DNA of 64,000 bases. It comes from Linanthus parryae. Lineage: Eukaryota; Streptophyta; Magnoliopsida; Ericales; Polemoniaceae. The notes under the pieces are model-generated. The model saw nothing but the letters and a program-made list of their open reading frames with translations. It was not told the DNA's origin and searched no databases. The DNA is taken from positions 15,225,363 to 15,289,362 of the forward strand of contig JALGPY010000010.1 in assembly GCA_023055425.1 (NCBI GenBank), written 5' to 3'. Of this stretch, positions 53,534 to 64,000 are shown piece by piece (position 1 is the first letter of the stretch; each line of letters starts with the position of its first letter). Both the position numbers and the translations under genes were made by a program.

Positions 53534-56221
53534 ATGGGGATTCGCAACCCTAAAAAAGAAGCTATTAAGCGGAAGCAACCTTTGGTTATTTCTCCAGTTG
53601 GTGATGAACTTGTTAAAGAATTGCTCAAGGAGGAAAAGACATTAGGGTCTACAATGGAGTATGGTTTGCTCGTCTTACAGGAGGTAAAAAAATCTATTTT
53701 CATTGCTGATGGTGCTTCCTAGTAATATTCTATGATTTTTCTTTTCTTTTATTTTTATTTTTTTTAACTGAAATGTTGGATTTGTGACTGGGTTGCAGGC
53801 TTGGGAAAAGTTGAGGTTTCGGCGAATAACAAAATACATGGCAGTCCAGTTCTACCGCCGTACCTACTGGCAGAAGCCGCCTGACAATGATGTAAGTACC
53901 TAAAACCTTTAGGCGCTTGTTTGATTAAATAATGTTTTCTATTTCGGGAACCGGTCAATTTCAATCTGTTCATGATAACTGGACCGTTGATAGGAATCTC
54001 AAGCATATGCAGGTCATTGTCCCAAGTCGGTGAATTACCATAATCTGTGATTGTGTTTTATACTGAGTTCAGTTTGATAATAGCTTTAAGGAAACCTCAA
54101 ACACAACGGAAAATTTAATTTAGACTAGAACTTGAAGCTGGAAACATAATTGAGAACTCTCTGAAATTTAGTTCTTGTTTACTACTTCATTTGTTAAAAT
54201 CTACGACATGCCTTTCATGAAAACCACAAGACACGGACCCCATTGAACTTCATGATCTAGGCTTTGATGTCTTGCCTTTACTTAATCTATGTCATTAAGA
54301 CTTATAATAGATTGGCAATTAGAATAAGTAACAAAAGTACACCCTGCCGTTTACAGGACCATGTTAACTAAAACTCAACTTTAGTCCAGTATTTTAACAA
54401 ATACCATGAAGGTATCCCACCCAAAGTATGTAATGTAATTTGTCGTTGATTAGAAGTGCTAAGATTAAATAAGTGAGGCTTATATAAAGGACAAATAAGG
54501 AACAATAAAAACCCGCCCTGTAGCCTCAAAGGTGTAGAAAAACAGTGGGTCGACGCTACATTCTCATGAATTCGATTTATCATTTTGAATTCATTCCCTG
54601 GGGTACTTCTACTGGGTGTCAGTAACGGATAGCTGTATATACAGTAATGAGAATAACCTGCTCAAGAAGCCAGACGGGAATACCTTATTCATCAAGGAGC
54701 ATAACCTGCTCAAGAAATTTTGTGCGAGTACTATTGTTCAGTCTGTGTTCATATTAATTGATTCATATAGAGAGAAAGATCAAGGGACTAAACCTGCTCA
54801 GAAAATTGTGCGCGGCCACTATTGCTCAGTCTGTGTTCTTTTTCTTTGTAGAGTAGAGAGAGATGCTTGATGGAGATTTAGTGTTAGAAAAATATCTAGA
54901 CGAAAAGAGTGTTGTGCTATTGTAGTTTCTGCATGTCTCAAGTAATTGAAACTGTTGATTGATAATACTTTCAATGTATGGCTCATGGAATTGATTGCTT
55001 GGATGAGAACTTGCTCTGTGTTTACTTCCCGAACTCACTTATGACTCTTCCCTTTTGGTTTTTGCTCTTTCAATTGCTAATGGTGTGTATTATTTAGTCT
55101 CTATGAGATGGTTATATTTCCGTTGGCATGCCTCGTAATAGCTGCAAAGTTGGAAGAGACCCAGTACTTCCATATCGAATTGGACCATTGTTGATGAGGT
55201 TCTACCCCCCACCCTTGCTGAGCTCAGTTTGATAATAGCTTTAGAGAAACCTGAAACAAAACGGAGCCTGATGTTTAATTTAGACTAGAACTGGAAGCTG
55301 TAGTTGTGCATGACTGAATTCATTGAAGCTGTTGATTGATAGGATTGACAGGATTGTTTAAATTCGATGTGCTATGTGGAGTTTCAAAAAGTCCGGATCT
55401 GGTTGCTGCTCTTTCGGCTGCTAATGATGTTATTTGTTGATCTCTAGGAGAAGGATATCGTCCCGTTGGCATGCCTTCTGATAGCTGCAAAGCTGGAAGA
55501 GACCCAGTACCCCCATTTCGAACCGGACATTTTTCATGACGTCTTACAGCCCCTTGCTGGTTCCTTCGATATGGCGAGGATGTACCTTATTGAACTTGAT
55601 GTGCTGGCAAAACTCAAATGGGAACTTTACTGGGTCACTCCTTTTCACTACCTTGGCTATTTGATTCAAAAACTTGATTGCCCCGATGAGTACCGTGGAA
55701 TTATGTACGATGCTGCAGACCTAATTGTGGAAACTGCACTAGGTGGAAAAATCTACTTCACTTTTTGAATAAAATCTTGGAATGCTGATGTAGTTTTAAC
55801 AATGTAATGTGGTTGGTTTCTTTGATTTTGCAGATGATGAGTTCCTGGGTTTTTCACCATCAACTATTGCCGCAGCTTCTGTCAACCTGATGTATCTCGA
55901 ACTCAAACAGGCTGATGTTCCCAATGGCTTCTTTGGCCTACTGGACGAGGTAGGATATGAAAATATATAGTATAGTGTGAGTATGAACAGTTATGAATTC
56001 ACAATCTGAGTAAGACTTCTTTTTTTGCTTGTTTTTATGCACTGTAGGAGAGGCCATACGCTACTCAAATGGCATTTTGTTCACTCGCCTCTACCTTTTT
56101 CTTGTTTTGTGCACAGGAAAATGTCAAGGCGTGTTTGATGGTCTTGGGGGCATTCCGTGAAAGGAAAAGAGGAAATGACAAGCATGCCCAGGGGAGTCAG
56201 AAGAAGGCGAGAAGATCCTGA
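53534..56221 (+). CDS. Divergent short D-type-like cyclin, five exons, copy 2
   Basis: Exons 53534-53683, 53799-53891, 55448-55742, 55834-55949 and 56117-56221, all with GT-AG borders, again give 252 residues. Only three exon bases differ from copy 1: two silent changes in exon 3 and one Met-to-Leu in exon 4 (SVNMMYLE to SVNLMYLE). The reading frame is intact, so neither duplicate shows loss of function. Cyclin folds as in copy 1: LACLLIAAKLEETQYP, VTPFHYLGYLIQKLD and FLGFSPSTIAAASVN. Introns differ by small indels, including a 16-bp templated insertion at 54,653. The gypsy insertion ends about 1.4 kb upstream, which may affect expression. Subfamily uncertain. Confidence 0.82.
55105..55199 (+). 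pseudogene. Decayed duplicate of cyclin exon 3 start inside intron 2, copy 2
   Basis: Same relic as in copy 1, with the acceptor TCTCTAT lacking AG and the same terminal TGA. It keeps Lys in AAKLEETQY, where copy 1 changed to Asn. Its presence in both copies dates it before the segmental duplication. Confidence 0.75.
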
Positions 56222-57483
56222 ATGATGTTGAACGCCTTTTCTTAAATTCGTATGATTGATCCATCAATGAATTTTATTGTGGCCATGGATGATAAATTTT
56301 GTTGTGCTGCTGTTAGAGTTCGTTCCTCACGGAACTTGGTAGTACGCTGCGTATTGTTTTAACACTGTTTACGATCCACTTCTTGTCTTTGATTCGTTCC
56401 TCTATTGCATAGTAGTATTATTTTGGGTTTCCATGTGCTTTCTTTTTTTGTGTGTGCGAAGTTTTTACATACCTCTTCATTGAGATTCTAAAGGATTATA
56501 TTCAGTATCGTCTGGGGAGAGTATTCAGCTCTACCTGGTGCTCACGTGTTGCTAGAAGCATCACATAGCTACTGCAAATCACCCGACGGGTACTCCCTTC
56601 TCGAAATACAACATTGAAACTACGAAGCCCGTCCTTGGTTCAAGTTCTTTTCTTACCAGTAGGCAGCGTCAGGGTTCCTGAGACAGCTTTTATCGTTCAA
56701 CCGGTAAGACCGTTGGTTCAACCGGTCAAGCTGGGGGTTCACATAATTATATTAAATAATTATTTTATAAAATATCATAAATTTGTACTAACAGATTTGG
56801 GGTTGATTTGGTAATGCCATGATGGTTTAGAGAGTTCGGTAGGAAGTAAGGCGAGAAAGTTATCGTGGAAATCTACTCAAAAGTGTTAAAGAGAATGTGA
56901 TATTTAACAAAATCTCTATTAAACAACAAGATAAAATCGGGTGACAAAAAAAAACTATAAAAAGTCATAAATAGAAAACCAGTTTTCTATTTGAATTTTA
57001 CTCGTGAACACATCAATATAACTTTGTTTGGGCTTAATATTATTTTCTTTGGGACACTTCCTTGCTACTATTGAGGGACGCAATGAAAAATGCTTAATTA
57101 AGGGAGGTATTTGTAGTTAGTGGAAACTTTGGGGAGGGAGGGGGGTTGGTTAGTTTAGGTCGAAGTGACCCATGAAAACGCCGAAGCTACCGAACACTCC
57201 CTACTCCGCGTAGCCAAAGAGAACGGGACGGATGGGTCTTTGAGCATGATTGTGCTACAAAATTTTAATATACATTATCATTATTATTTAAATCAGGAAA
57301 TTATATGTGACACGGTCTATTCTATTGATGGCAATCAATTTAAGCTCTCGGAACGTGACACCAGATTTTGAAAAAACGACTGGTCAACGTACTTACTAAT
57401 CATCAATTTGAAGTTCAATCGGACCGACTGTTGGTTCAACCGGTCAAACCGCAGGTTCACATAATATTATTCAATATTTATTT
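56222..57483. other. Cyclin 3' flank, copy 2 (undeleted version)
   Basis: Holds the 3' UTR, two GGTTCAACCGGTCAA-type stretches and about 558 bp (56,865-57,423) that copy 1 has lost. A small frame at 57,165-57,371 within that block is not recognised. No gene called. Confidence 0.55.
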
Positions 57484-58687
57484 GGCTTAATTACTTAATG
57501 CATACCCCCAGTATGCCGAATCTAGCACTTTGCAACTCCCTGTTCTAAAACTAGCTGATTGGAACTCCCATTTGCAAAAAATATGTCAATGTGAAACTGG
57601 TAAAAAAATTCCATGCATCACTTAAAGGAATATTCCGTTAGTTGACAAACAAGTCCATTTTGTTAGGGGTAAAGCAGTCTACTCCTTAAAAAAATGAACA
57701 CCACAACAGCCACCCTCAACTCCGCCACTGCCACCATCAACTCCGCCATCCCGTACCCAGATTTGATCATGATTTCTTTAATTTTCTTTATAGAAAAAAA
57801 AAGTTACATTTTTACTACTCCAAATTACCTGGAATTTCCCCAATTTCACACGAGTAATCCACGACCCGTCAAACTTCTTGTTGAAGGAATCAAGATCTTT
57901 GGAGAACAAAATACTGTCGAGGCTTTGATGATAATAAGATCTTCTAAGCAAACACGAAAAATTCTATCTGCAATTGAAGAGGGACTGAATTGAAGCATTT
58001 GTGGACTATGAACTCAAACAGATCGCAGTAGAAGAAAACAAATAAGCTGATTGTTTATCTGCCAATTTATATAACACCCAATCACCCAATTTATATAACA
58101 CCCAATTTGCCAAGTTGAAGTTCAGGCAATGCTTCGATTGAGAAGTCTTCTGGTGGATTCGATTTTGCAGGTGTTTGAGCCATTTGGGGAGAACCCAGTT
58201 TCAAAATCACTTGGGGATTGAAGATGAGAGAGTTCAAAGCTTGAACTCTGATACGGGTTCTAATTTCTGACATAAAAGGTCAAAGATTGGACTGATTTGG
58301 AGGAATAAATTGTTGACATCAGTTGAAACTGAAGCTTGGGGGACAGAGAGGGCTGGCTATTGGTTGGCGACTGTTGGAGAAGAAGCTAGAAAGGGAGAAG
58401 AATCGAGGATGGTTCAGAAGGAAAGATGAAAACAGACGCCGAAGATGGGAGAGAAAGGGTTTTTCTACTTCCTTATCTTCATCTGAGAATTTTCGTTTTC
58501 CCTATTTTATTATTTTAAATATGATACTATTTTTAGGCATGGATACTATATTTAGGCATGGAATTTTTTACCAGTTTCACATTGACATATTTTTTGCAAA
58601 TGGGGGTTTCAATCAGCTAGTTCTAGAACAGGGGGTTGCAATGTGCTTGTTTCGGCATACTGGAGGTATGCATTAAGTAATTAAGCC
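57484..58687. mobile_element. Non-autonomous Mutator-like element (MULE), copy 2
   Basis: Same ends (GGCTTAATTACTTAATGCAT inverted) and the same 9-bp flanks as in copy 1. Length 1,204 bp. The 99-codon internal frame remains open with about ten residue changes (for example ILYP to IPYP, PTRTILSALEE to QTRKILSAIEE), a faster drift than the cyclin exons. The right part has a 14-bp tandem duplication near 58,540 (GGCATGGATACTAT-like) and a small deletion relative to copy 1. Confidence 0.85.
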
Positions 58688-58701
58688 TACTTATTTTATT
58701 T

Positions 58702-59240
58702 CAGTTAATGAATTTGAGTACAAATTTAACTTTTATGGTCATTTTGGACACTATCGCAGTGAGAAGAGAAACGTGGTTCTCAAGAGAAGTGAAACGTTAC
58801 AGGTTGGGGTTGTGGTCAGTTACGTCACTATCGCAGTGAGTATCCTCGGACGAATACAACAAGTTTTGGTGAGGGATCTTAGCAGGGTAGTGTGAACAAA
58901 CAGTCATAGTTTTATCCTGCACCATCTTAGCTGTCTATTAGACCACCAAATTCGCAAGGTTCAGGGGGATCCCAACAAACTGTTCATGGTCGAGGAAAAG
59001 GGAAATATGGTGGGAAAAACTAGGGGTTTCAAGGTAGAAAATTTGCACTATATCCAATTGAGGAGCCCTCAAGTGACAACTCAATGATACGAGGTATATT
59101 TTTATCGCACAATACATGGGTAAATGTCCTGTTTGATTCATGCACTTCACATTCCTTCATATCTGCTTCATGTGTTTCACTACTAGGTTTATATACGTAA
59201 ACTCTATATTTTTCTTTGAGAGTGAACTCACCGGTCAAAT
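58702..59240 (+). pseudogene. Fossil Ty3/gypsy gag-protease fragment, copy 2
   Basis: Counterpart of 16,930-17,470. The protease box again has a stop within the VLFDS-x-x-S-F-I motif (here DSCTSHSFIS in place of DS-stop-ASDSFIS). It preserves HSFIS, closer to the family consensus than copy 1. Other stops are shared. It was dead before the duplication. Confidence 0.6.
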
Positions 59241-59598
59241 CGCGGGTTCATATAATGATATTAAATGATTATTTTAAACTATTTTATAAATAGGTAAAAG
59301 ACATTTTTCACCCCTCTATTATGGCTAAAACACAGATACCCCCCTACACTATGGTTACATACATTTTGGTCCCCTGTCAGAGGAAGGAGGTAACAGCGCA
59401 CTAATAGAGGGGGGAAAGGACGAAAATACCCCTGAAATTTGATAAAATTGCCCAGTACAAAAGCCTTTTCCTTCCCTTCTCCTCATTTTGTAACCCTAGC
59501 CAACCTTAATTCTTCCTTTATATTTTCCTCCTCTCTTCCATATTAAGACACAACCCACCTCCACTATCATAAATCTCCACCACCTCCAACCTTATCTC

Positions 59599-59704
<106 letters not shown>

Positions 59705-59751
59705 CTTCTCTTATCTCCCGACACAACCCAGTTCAGGTTTAAGCTCCTACG

Positions 59752-60826
59752 ATGGCGAGAGTTCAGGCATCGGTCAGTTTAACCGGCGGCTATTTTGATA
59801 GAGGATAGTTGGGCTATCGTGCGTTTGGAGGTTCGATCGCCTTCCCGGAAGGTTCTGCCGAGATTGTCGCTCCGAACGATCTTGCCGACGATGATGGATG
59901 TGCCTTAGACGTGGATTGCAGATACGATGGTCCTCCTCAAGGTTGTCAAACCCGCAGGTTTAACGAGTTTACGAGCCTACATGGCCAATCGGGTTGACCT
60001 GCTTGAAAACCCGGCGGATGACAAACCCGCAGCAAATTCGTCGAACCCGTAGACCCACGATTTGACCAGCGGGTTTACCGATTCAACTCATTGTGAAAAT
60101 ATTGTAGTTTTAGTAAGTTTTTGGATCTTTTATTGCACTAAAAATGAGGCAGTCACCCGCCTTCAAACACTGGTTAACCATTAAAATTATCACACGATTA
60201 AGAAATAAACTAACGACCAATATCCAATCAACCACACCGATGATTGTGTAAATATTAAACGAACCACACTAATTAAGATTATATGTAAGTTTATTTTTAT
60301 TTTTTGAAGGACTAATTTAAGAGATAATATATAGAACTTAACTTAGTAAATATTAACTACACCCTTACTTCATATAAGTTGCTGGATTCAAGGAAGAAAT
60401 ATAAATTAATGAATTAATAAATTAGGCTTAATTGTAAACTTTTAAATTTAAAGATTGTAGCATTGACTCAATTTTATACCAGAAAAATGTAACATTTAAT
60501 CATTAAAATCTCAAAAGATTCAACTTTTCATAGGTGTAAAGTTATGTGTAGTAAAAAATTGAATATTTGAAGTAAAACGTGACCCGGGAGAGTCTCGGGT
60601 CACGGGTCACGAGTCGAGTCTACCCACCCTCTACGGGTTTATGCTTACCCACGGGTTTGAAAACCTTGGTCCTCCTACACTATACCCTTATCGGGGCCTT
60701 GATTTTGGAGCTCTGTTTCCCTCTGTCGCTGACCTTGGTAGAGTTGCATCTAGATCTCGACTTCTCCTTTCAACGAGTGAATATGAGTCTCGGCTTCTTC
60801 CTCTGGCAGAGATGCTTTCTGACTAG
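59752..60826 (+). pseudogene. Unrecognised exon-like frame split by a hAT element, copy 2
   Basis: Starts MARVQASVSLTGGYFDRG, then a TAG where copy 1 reads Glu, and continues LGYRAFGGSIAFPEGSAEIV to YDGPP. Beyond the hAT element the same frame runs TLYPYRGLDFGALFPSVADL and on to LLPLAEMLSD and a TAG at about 60,824. This copy keeps the part lost at the junction in copy 1. About 115 codons in all; no family recognised. Only one stop in each copy, at different codons, argues that the common ancestor was open. Confidence 0.45.
59938..60668. mobile_element. Non-autonomous hAT-type element, copy 2
   Basis: 731 bp with CAAGGTTGTCAAACCCG and inverted CAAGGTTTTCAAACCCG ends, and the same perfect GTCCTCCT repeats at 59,930-59,937 and 60,669-60,676. 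The right end matches the left better than in copy 1. Non-coding. Confidence 0.85.
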
Positions 60827-61138
60827 GGTTGTGATGCTTTCTAATTTGGGATGTGAAGTGGTCTATGTTTTGGTAATGGGCTATCTGAGTGGTCTCGGTT
60901 TGACTATTTTTCTCAGCAATTAACCCTCTTTGGTGCTGTGTTGTTCAATTTTGTCTGGCCTTTCAGATTGGTTTTCTTTGGAAATGGGTATTGTTTGTGC
61001 CCAACTTTGATTTTTTTTTCTGGAAATGGGTACTGTTGTGTTAGACGACGGATGTTTGGGGTCCCTTTGATTTTTTGATGTCTCTTGATTTGGCCCCTCT
61101 ATTAGGATATGATGAATTCAATGAATTGAATTCATTTG
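60827..61138. other. Unduplicated DNA right of the segmental duplication
   Basis: T-rich DNA following the exon-like frame; could be intron. No gene seen. It ends in AATTCAATGAATTGAATTCA, a short palindrome near 61,115. Confidence 0.5.
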
Positions 61139-61507
61139 ATGAGAAGTTGTTACTTTCTGGGTGGTGCTTCGTTTTGCAGCCATGGTAGGTGCAATCTTCT
61201 TTGCCTGTTTTCATGGTTGTTGTTGCCTGCTGCTTTTGCTGCTGTGTTCGTTGTGGGAATTCATTGGTGGTAGTGGTGGTGATGCTGGTGGGAATTCAAT
61301 GGCGGTGGTGGTGTTGCTGGTGGGGATTTGGTGGTGGTGGAGGTTGTGGTCAATGTTGGAGTAAATGCCCTAGAGGCAATCTTATTTTCAGTATGAATAA
61401 TGTTTTGGCTAGAACATTCATTTATTATTTATGGACATATATAATATAATGAACTCATTAAATTACAATTGTTTTTTTATCTTAAATATCCGTAGTCAAG
61501 TATATTT
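61139..61507 (+). repeat. 369-bp tandem duplication, first copy (host plus start of a copia LTR)
   Basis: The first 215 bp are GGT- and TGCTG-rich host DNA (ATGAGAAGTTGTTACTTTC to GGTTGTGGTCAA). The last about 154 bp (61,354-61,507) are the first part of the Copia-3 5' LTR, TGTTGGAGTAAATGCC to GTCAAGTATATT. The same order follows again at 61,508. Confidence 0.9.
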
Positions 61508-61876
61508 ATGAGAAGTTGTTACTTTCCAGGTGGTGCTTCGTTTTGCAGCCATGGTAGGTGCAATCTTCTTTGCCTGTTTTCATGGTTGTTGTTGCCTGCT
61601 GCTTTTGCTGCTGTGTTCGTGGTAGGAATTCAGTGGTGGTAGTGGTGGTGATGCTGGTGGGGATTCAATGCTGGTGGTGGTGTTGCTGGTGGGGATTTGG
61701 TGGTGGTGGAGGTTGTGGTCAATGTTGGAGTAGATGCCCTAGAGGCAATCTTATTTTCAGTATGAATAATTTTTTGGCTAGAACATTCATTTATTATTTA
61801 TGGATATATATAATATAATGAACTCATTAAATTACAACTGTTGTTTATCTTAAATATCCGTAGTCAAGTATATTGA
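61508..61876 (+). repeat. 369-bp tandem duplication, second copy
   Basis: Repeats the previous 369 bp with about a dozen differences and then continues into the rest of the LTR. Because host and LTR are duplicated together, this happened after Copia-3 inserted. Small Cys/Leu- or Gly-rich frames in both copies come from the GGT and TGC repeats. Confidence 0.9.
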
Positions 61877-64000
61877 TTAATAGGACATGCACTATGCATG
61901 GAGACTAGTATGTGGGTAGATTGATATGGAGATATCAAGTCTAACACATGGACATGCATTAGGAGTAATGACATACTGGATTGACCCACCACTAGAAGGA
62001 TACATATAAATTATGTGAATGTCACAAGTGCTTCTCGTATTGACAATGGCGTTGTCGTCCTTAGACTTAAAGTCAGTAAATACTCTAGTTGTGAAATATC
62101 ATGTTTGATATTATCAAACGTTACACTGTAACTGGGTAACTATAAAAATGGTAATCAGACATGATAGGAAGCAAGCTGAGAGAGGGTAGTGACGTAGAGA
62201 GAACTTTCCCTCCCACATAATGGGAGAAAATACAGAGATTCGAGGGGTAGTGCCTATGAAATACCTTGACAGACTCAGATAAATCAATATATGATATTGA
62301 TGTTATCTGTACAGATAAGCCTATTCACAGGATCGAGAAACTATGGATTGGATATAGGTGCTAGCTAGTATTAGATAGTTAGATGATAGTCAAGACATGG
62401 AGAAGAAGCTTAAAGAATTGAAGAAACCACAAGAAGGCATTATTCCACAAGCTAAGGCGCATGGACTAAAGATGGAGGCACATGGATATGAGCTTGGTGT
62501 TTTTAGGGCTTATAGATATTCTCATTGACTTGGGAATATCTTAGTTTTAGGAGGCCACATCCACATCACGTTTATTTATTATTTGTGGTTATTTAATTTA
62601 TTGTCTTGTTATTTATTTTTGGTGTATGGATGATTCATGGAAATTGTGACGAGATGATAACTAAAAACCTCGAATCTTTTATTTTGGGATTTCCCAACCC
62701 AAATAAGTAGATCAGTTGGATCAACTAAACAATTAAAATTTAAAGGTAAAATTCCTCAAATTAAATATTGCGTTTTTACCTTCTCGTTACTTAACACTCG
62801 TCAAAACTATAATGTATAAATTCGGGCTTGCCAAAGCAATGAGATTTGATTCTTTATAGGATGACGCGATGGCACAAGCAAGTAATGTGAAATTATTGAA
62901 GTAAGAGGTTGGACGCAACTAGGCTACTTCGATAGGATTGAAAACCTAGACGCAAGAAAATTGGGATTATCTATGAGATAGATAAATAAGGAGTTATTTG
63001 TCCAATTTAAGCAAGAGTTTTATAGGATGCAATTGGAAATTTTTCCTACCAAAATAACTAATTCTTGTGTGACTTGCCAAAGCTAGCTGAATAGGAAGTG
63101 AAATATAGATCTTGGCCCACTAGAAGATATATATGATATTTTCCGCATTAATAGAGATGGTTGTTAATCTGAGAAAAATAGTGTGAGCTATGTTTAATAA
63201 TCTAGCCATTATTAAATGTAGTCATTTGTTCACAAAATACTAAAACTTCTATATTTCTCATTTTATAGAATTTCAATGGCAAACAATTCATCGAATTCAT
63301 CACAATCCCTACAATCAGTCCTTGAAAAAGGACAAGCTTTCAACAAATAAGTTTTTGGACTGGTACAGAAACTTGAGAATCGGTATCAAGCAAGAAAAGA
63401 ACTTGTACATTCTAGAAGAGCAAGTTCCTGAAGGTCCAAAAACTAATACTCCTGCAGCCATAAAGGGATATCATCGTTGACGATGCTAATGATGTGGCCT
63501 GCCTTACGCTTTACACCATGAACTCCAATCTTTAGAAGCAACATGAGGACATGGTTGCGTATGATATGATTATACACTTGAAGCAGCTCTTCCAAGAGCA
63601 GGCTAGGCATGAGCGGTATGAATTGTCAAAGGCATTGTTCAGATGTGATATGTTAGAGGGAAACCTAGTGGGTCCTCATGTACTGAACATGATTGGGTAC
63701 TTGGAGAGTCTCACTCATTTGGGATTTGTGGTTGGTCAAGAGCTGGCCACTGATCTCATCTTGCAATCGTTTCCTGATTGTTACGGAAAATTCATTATGA
63801 ACTATATCAGGAATGAGATCAGCAAGCCTCCATCATATTTTCTCAATATATTGAGGACAGCTGAGTAAAGCATCAAAAAAGGAAAAGGCAAGGCCATAAT
63901 GATGGTCAGCAAAGGAAAGAGCAAGCGGGGAGTGTAAAGGAAAGAGCAAAAAAGTTGCGAAATCCAAGGAGCCTGCTTTCAAGCCATCTGGGGGCGTGAC
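61723..64000 (+). mobile_element. Copia-3: defective Ty1/copia element, 5' end only
   Basis: Plus-strand relative of Copia-1. The LTR starts TGTTGGAGTAGATGCCCTAG and shows LTR blocks in the order expected to about 62,365 (GATCGAGAAACTATGGATTGG). It then jumps to leader-type sequence (GACATGGAGAAGAAG), so the distal LTR half and the primer site are missing. Leader blocks at 63,110-63,230 match the Copia-1 leader in reverse, and a broken gag starts at 63,277. The rest lies outside the window. Confidence 0.85.
63277..64000 (+). pseudogene. Copia-3 Gag, multiply broken
   Basis: Start MANNSSNSSQSLQSVLEK, then a frameshift to KFLDWYRNLRIGIKQEKNLY, a stop, another shift to VDDANDVACLTLY, and a longer open piece (63,551-63,868) with QEQARHERYELSKALFRCD, VGQELATDLILQSFPD and CYGKFIMNYIRNEI, ending in a TAA where Copia-1 has Glu-Lys. 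The Lys-rich tail is again shifted. It aligns throughout with Copia-1 gag. Not functional. Confidence 0.85.

Overview
This window is nuclear DNA of a flowering plant, probably a eudicot. The evidence is spliced GT-AG genes, Ty1/copia and Ty3/gypsy retrotransposons, a plant LINE, hAT-like and Mutator-like DNA elements, and a plant mobile domain (PMD) gene. The species cannot be named from sequence alone. Nothing prokaryotic, organellar or viral was seen. Almost everything is transposon-derived; the one recognisable conserved host gene is a short, divergent D-type-like cyclin, present twice.

Layout. The window is dominated by a tandem segmental duplication. Unit copy 1 occupies 1-18,920. Copy 2 occupies about 26,078-60,756 and is stretched by a 15.1 kb gypsy element. 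A copia element (Copia-1, minus strand, 18,921-26,077) lies between the copies. Each unit reads, left to right: (a) a plus-strand LINE endonuclease fragment; (b) a minus-strand LINE lacking its reverse-transcriptase core; (c) a decayed minus-strand copia element (Copia-2) inserted in the LINE endonuclease; (d) the 5' end of that LINE; (e) the five-exon cyclin gene; (f) a Mutator-like element with long inverted ends and 9-bp target duplication; (g) a fossil Ty3 gag-protease piece; (h) a decayed coding exon split by a 730-bp hAT-type element with perfect 8-bp target duplication. The junction 18,918-18,922 joins unique DNA to the interior of a Copia-1 LTR with about 2 bp of microhomology. The duplicated unit was therefore Copia-1 plus A plus B (about 26 kb), and another Copia-1 copy is predicted just left of base 1.

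The gypsy element (36,997-52,094) is inserted in the right LTR of the second Copia-2. It looks like the Tat lineage: gag-protease-RT-RNase H-second RNase H-integrase on the minus strand, a long 3' non-coding region with a 54-bp minisatellite, and, on the opposite strand, a five-exon gene (38,353-42,648) encoding a PMD protein with acidic and coiled-coil tails. The gag-pol frame runs about 2,117 codons without a frameshift but holds seven in-frame stops, although its LTRs differ by only about five substitutions and one 10-bp indel (counted by eye). This suggests a copy moved in trans from an already damaged template.

Right end. After copy 2 the sequence enters GGT-rich DNA with a 369-bp tandem duplication straddling the boundary of a third copia element (Copia-3, plus strand, 61,723 to the window end). 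Copia-3 lacks the distal half of its 5' LTR and its primer-binding site.

How things relate. Nesting gives an order of events: LINE, then Copia-2, then the segmental duplication, then the gypsy insertion in copy 2 only (copy 1 has the empty site). The two cyclin reading frames are intact and differ at three bases in 759. The most interesting items are the antisense PMD gene, the stop-rich but frame-perfect gag-pol, and the duplication with its templated-filler repair scars.
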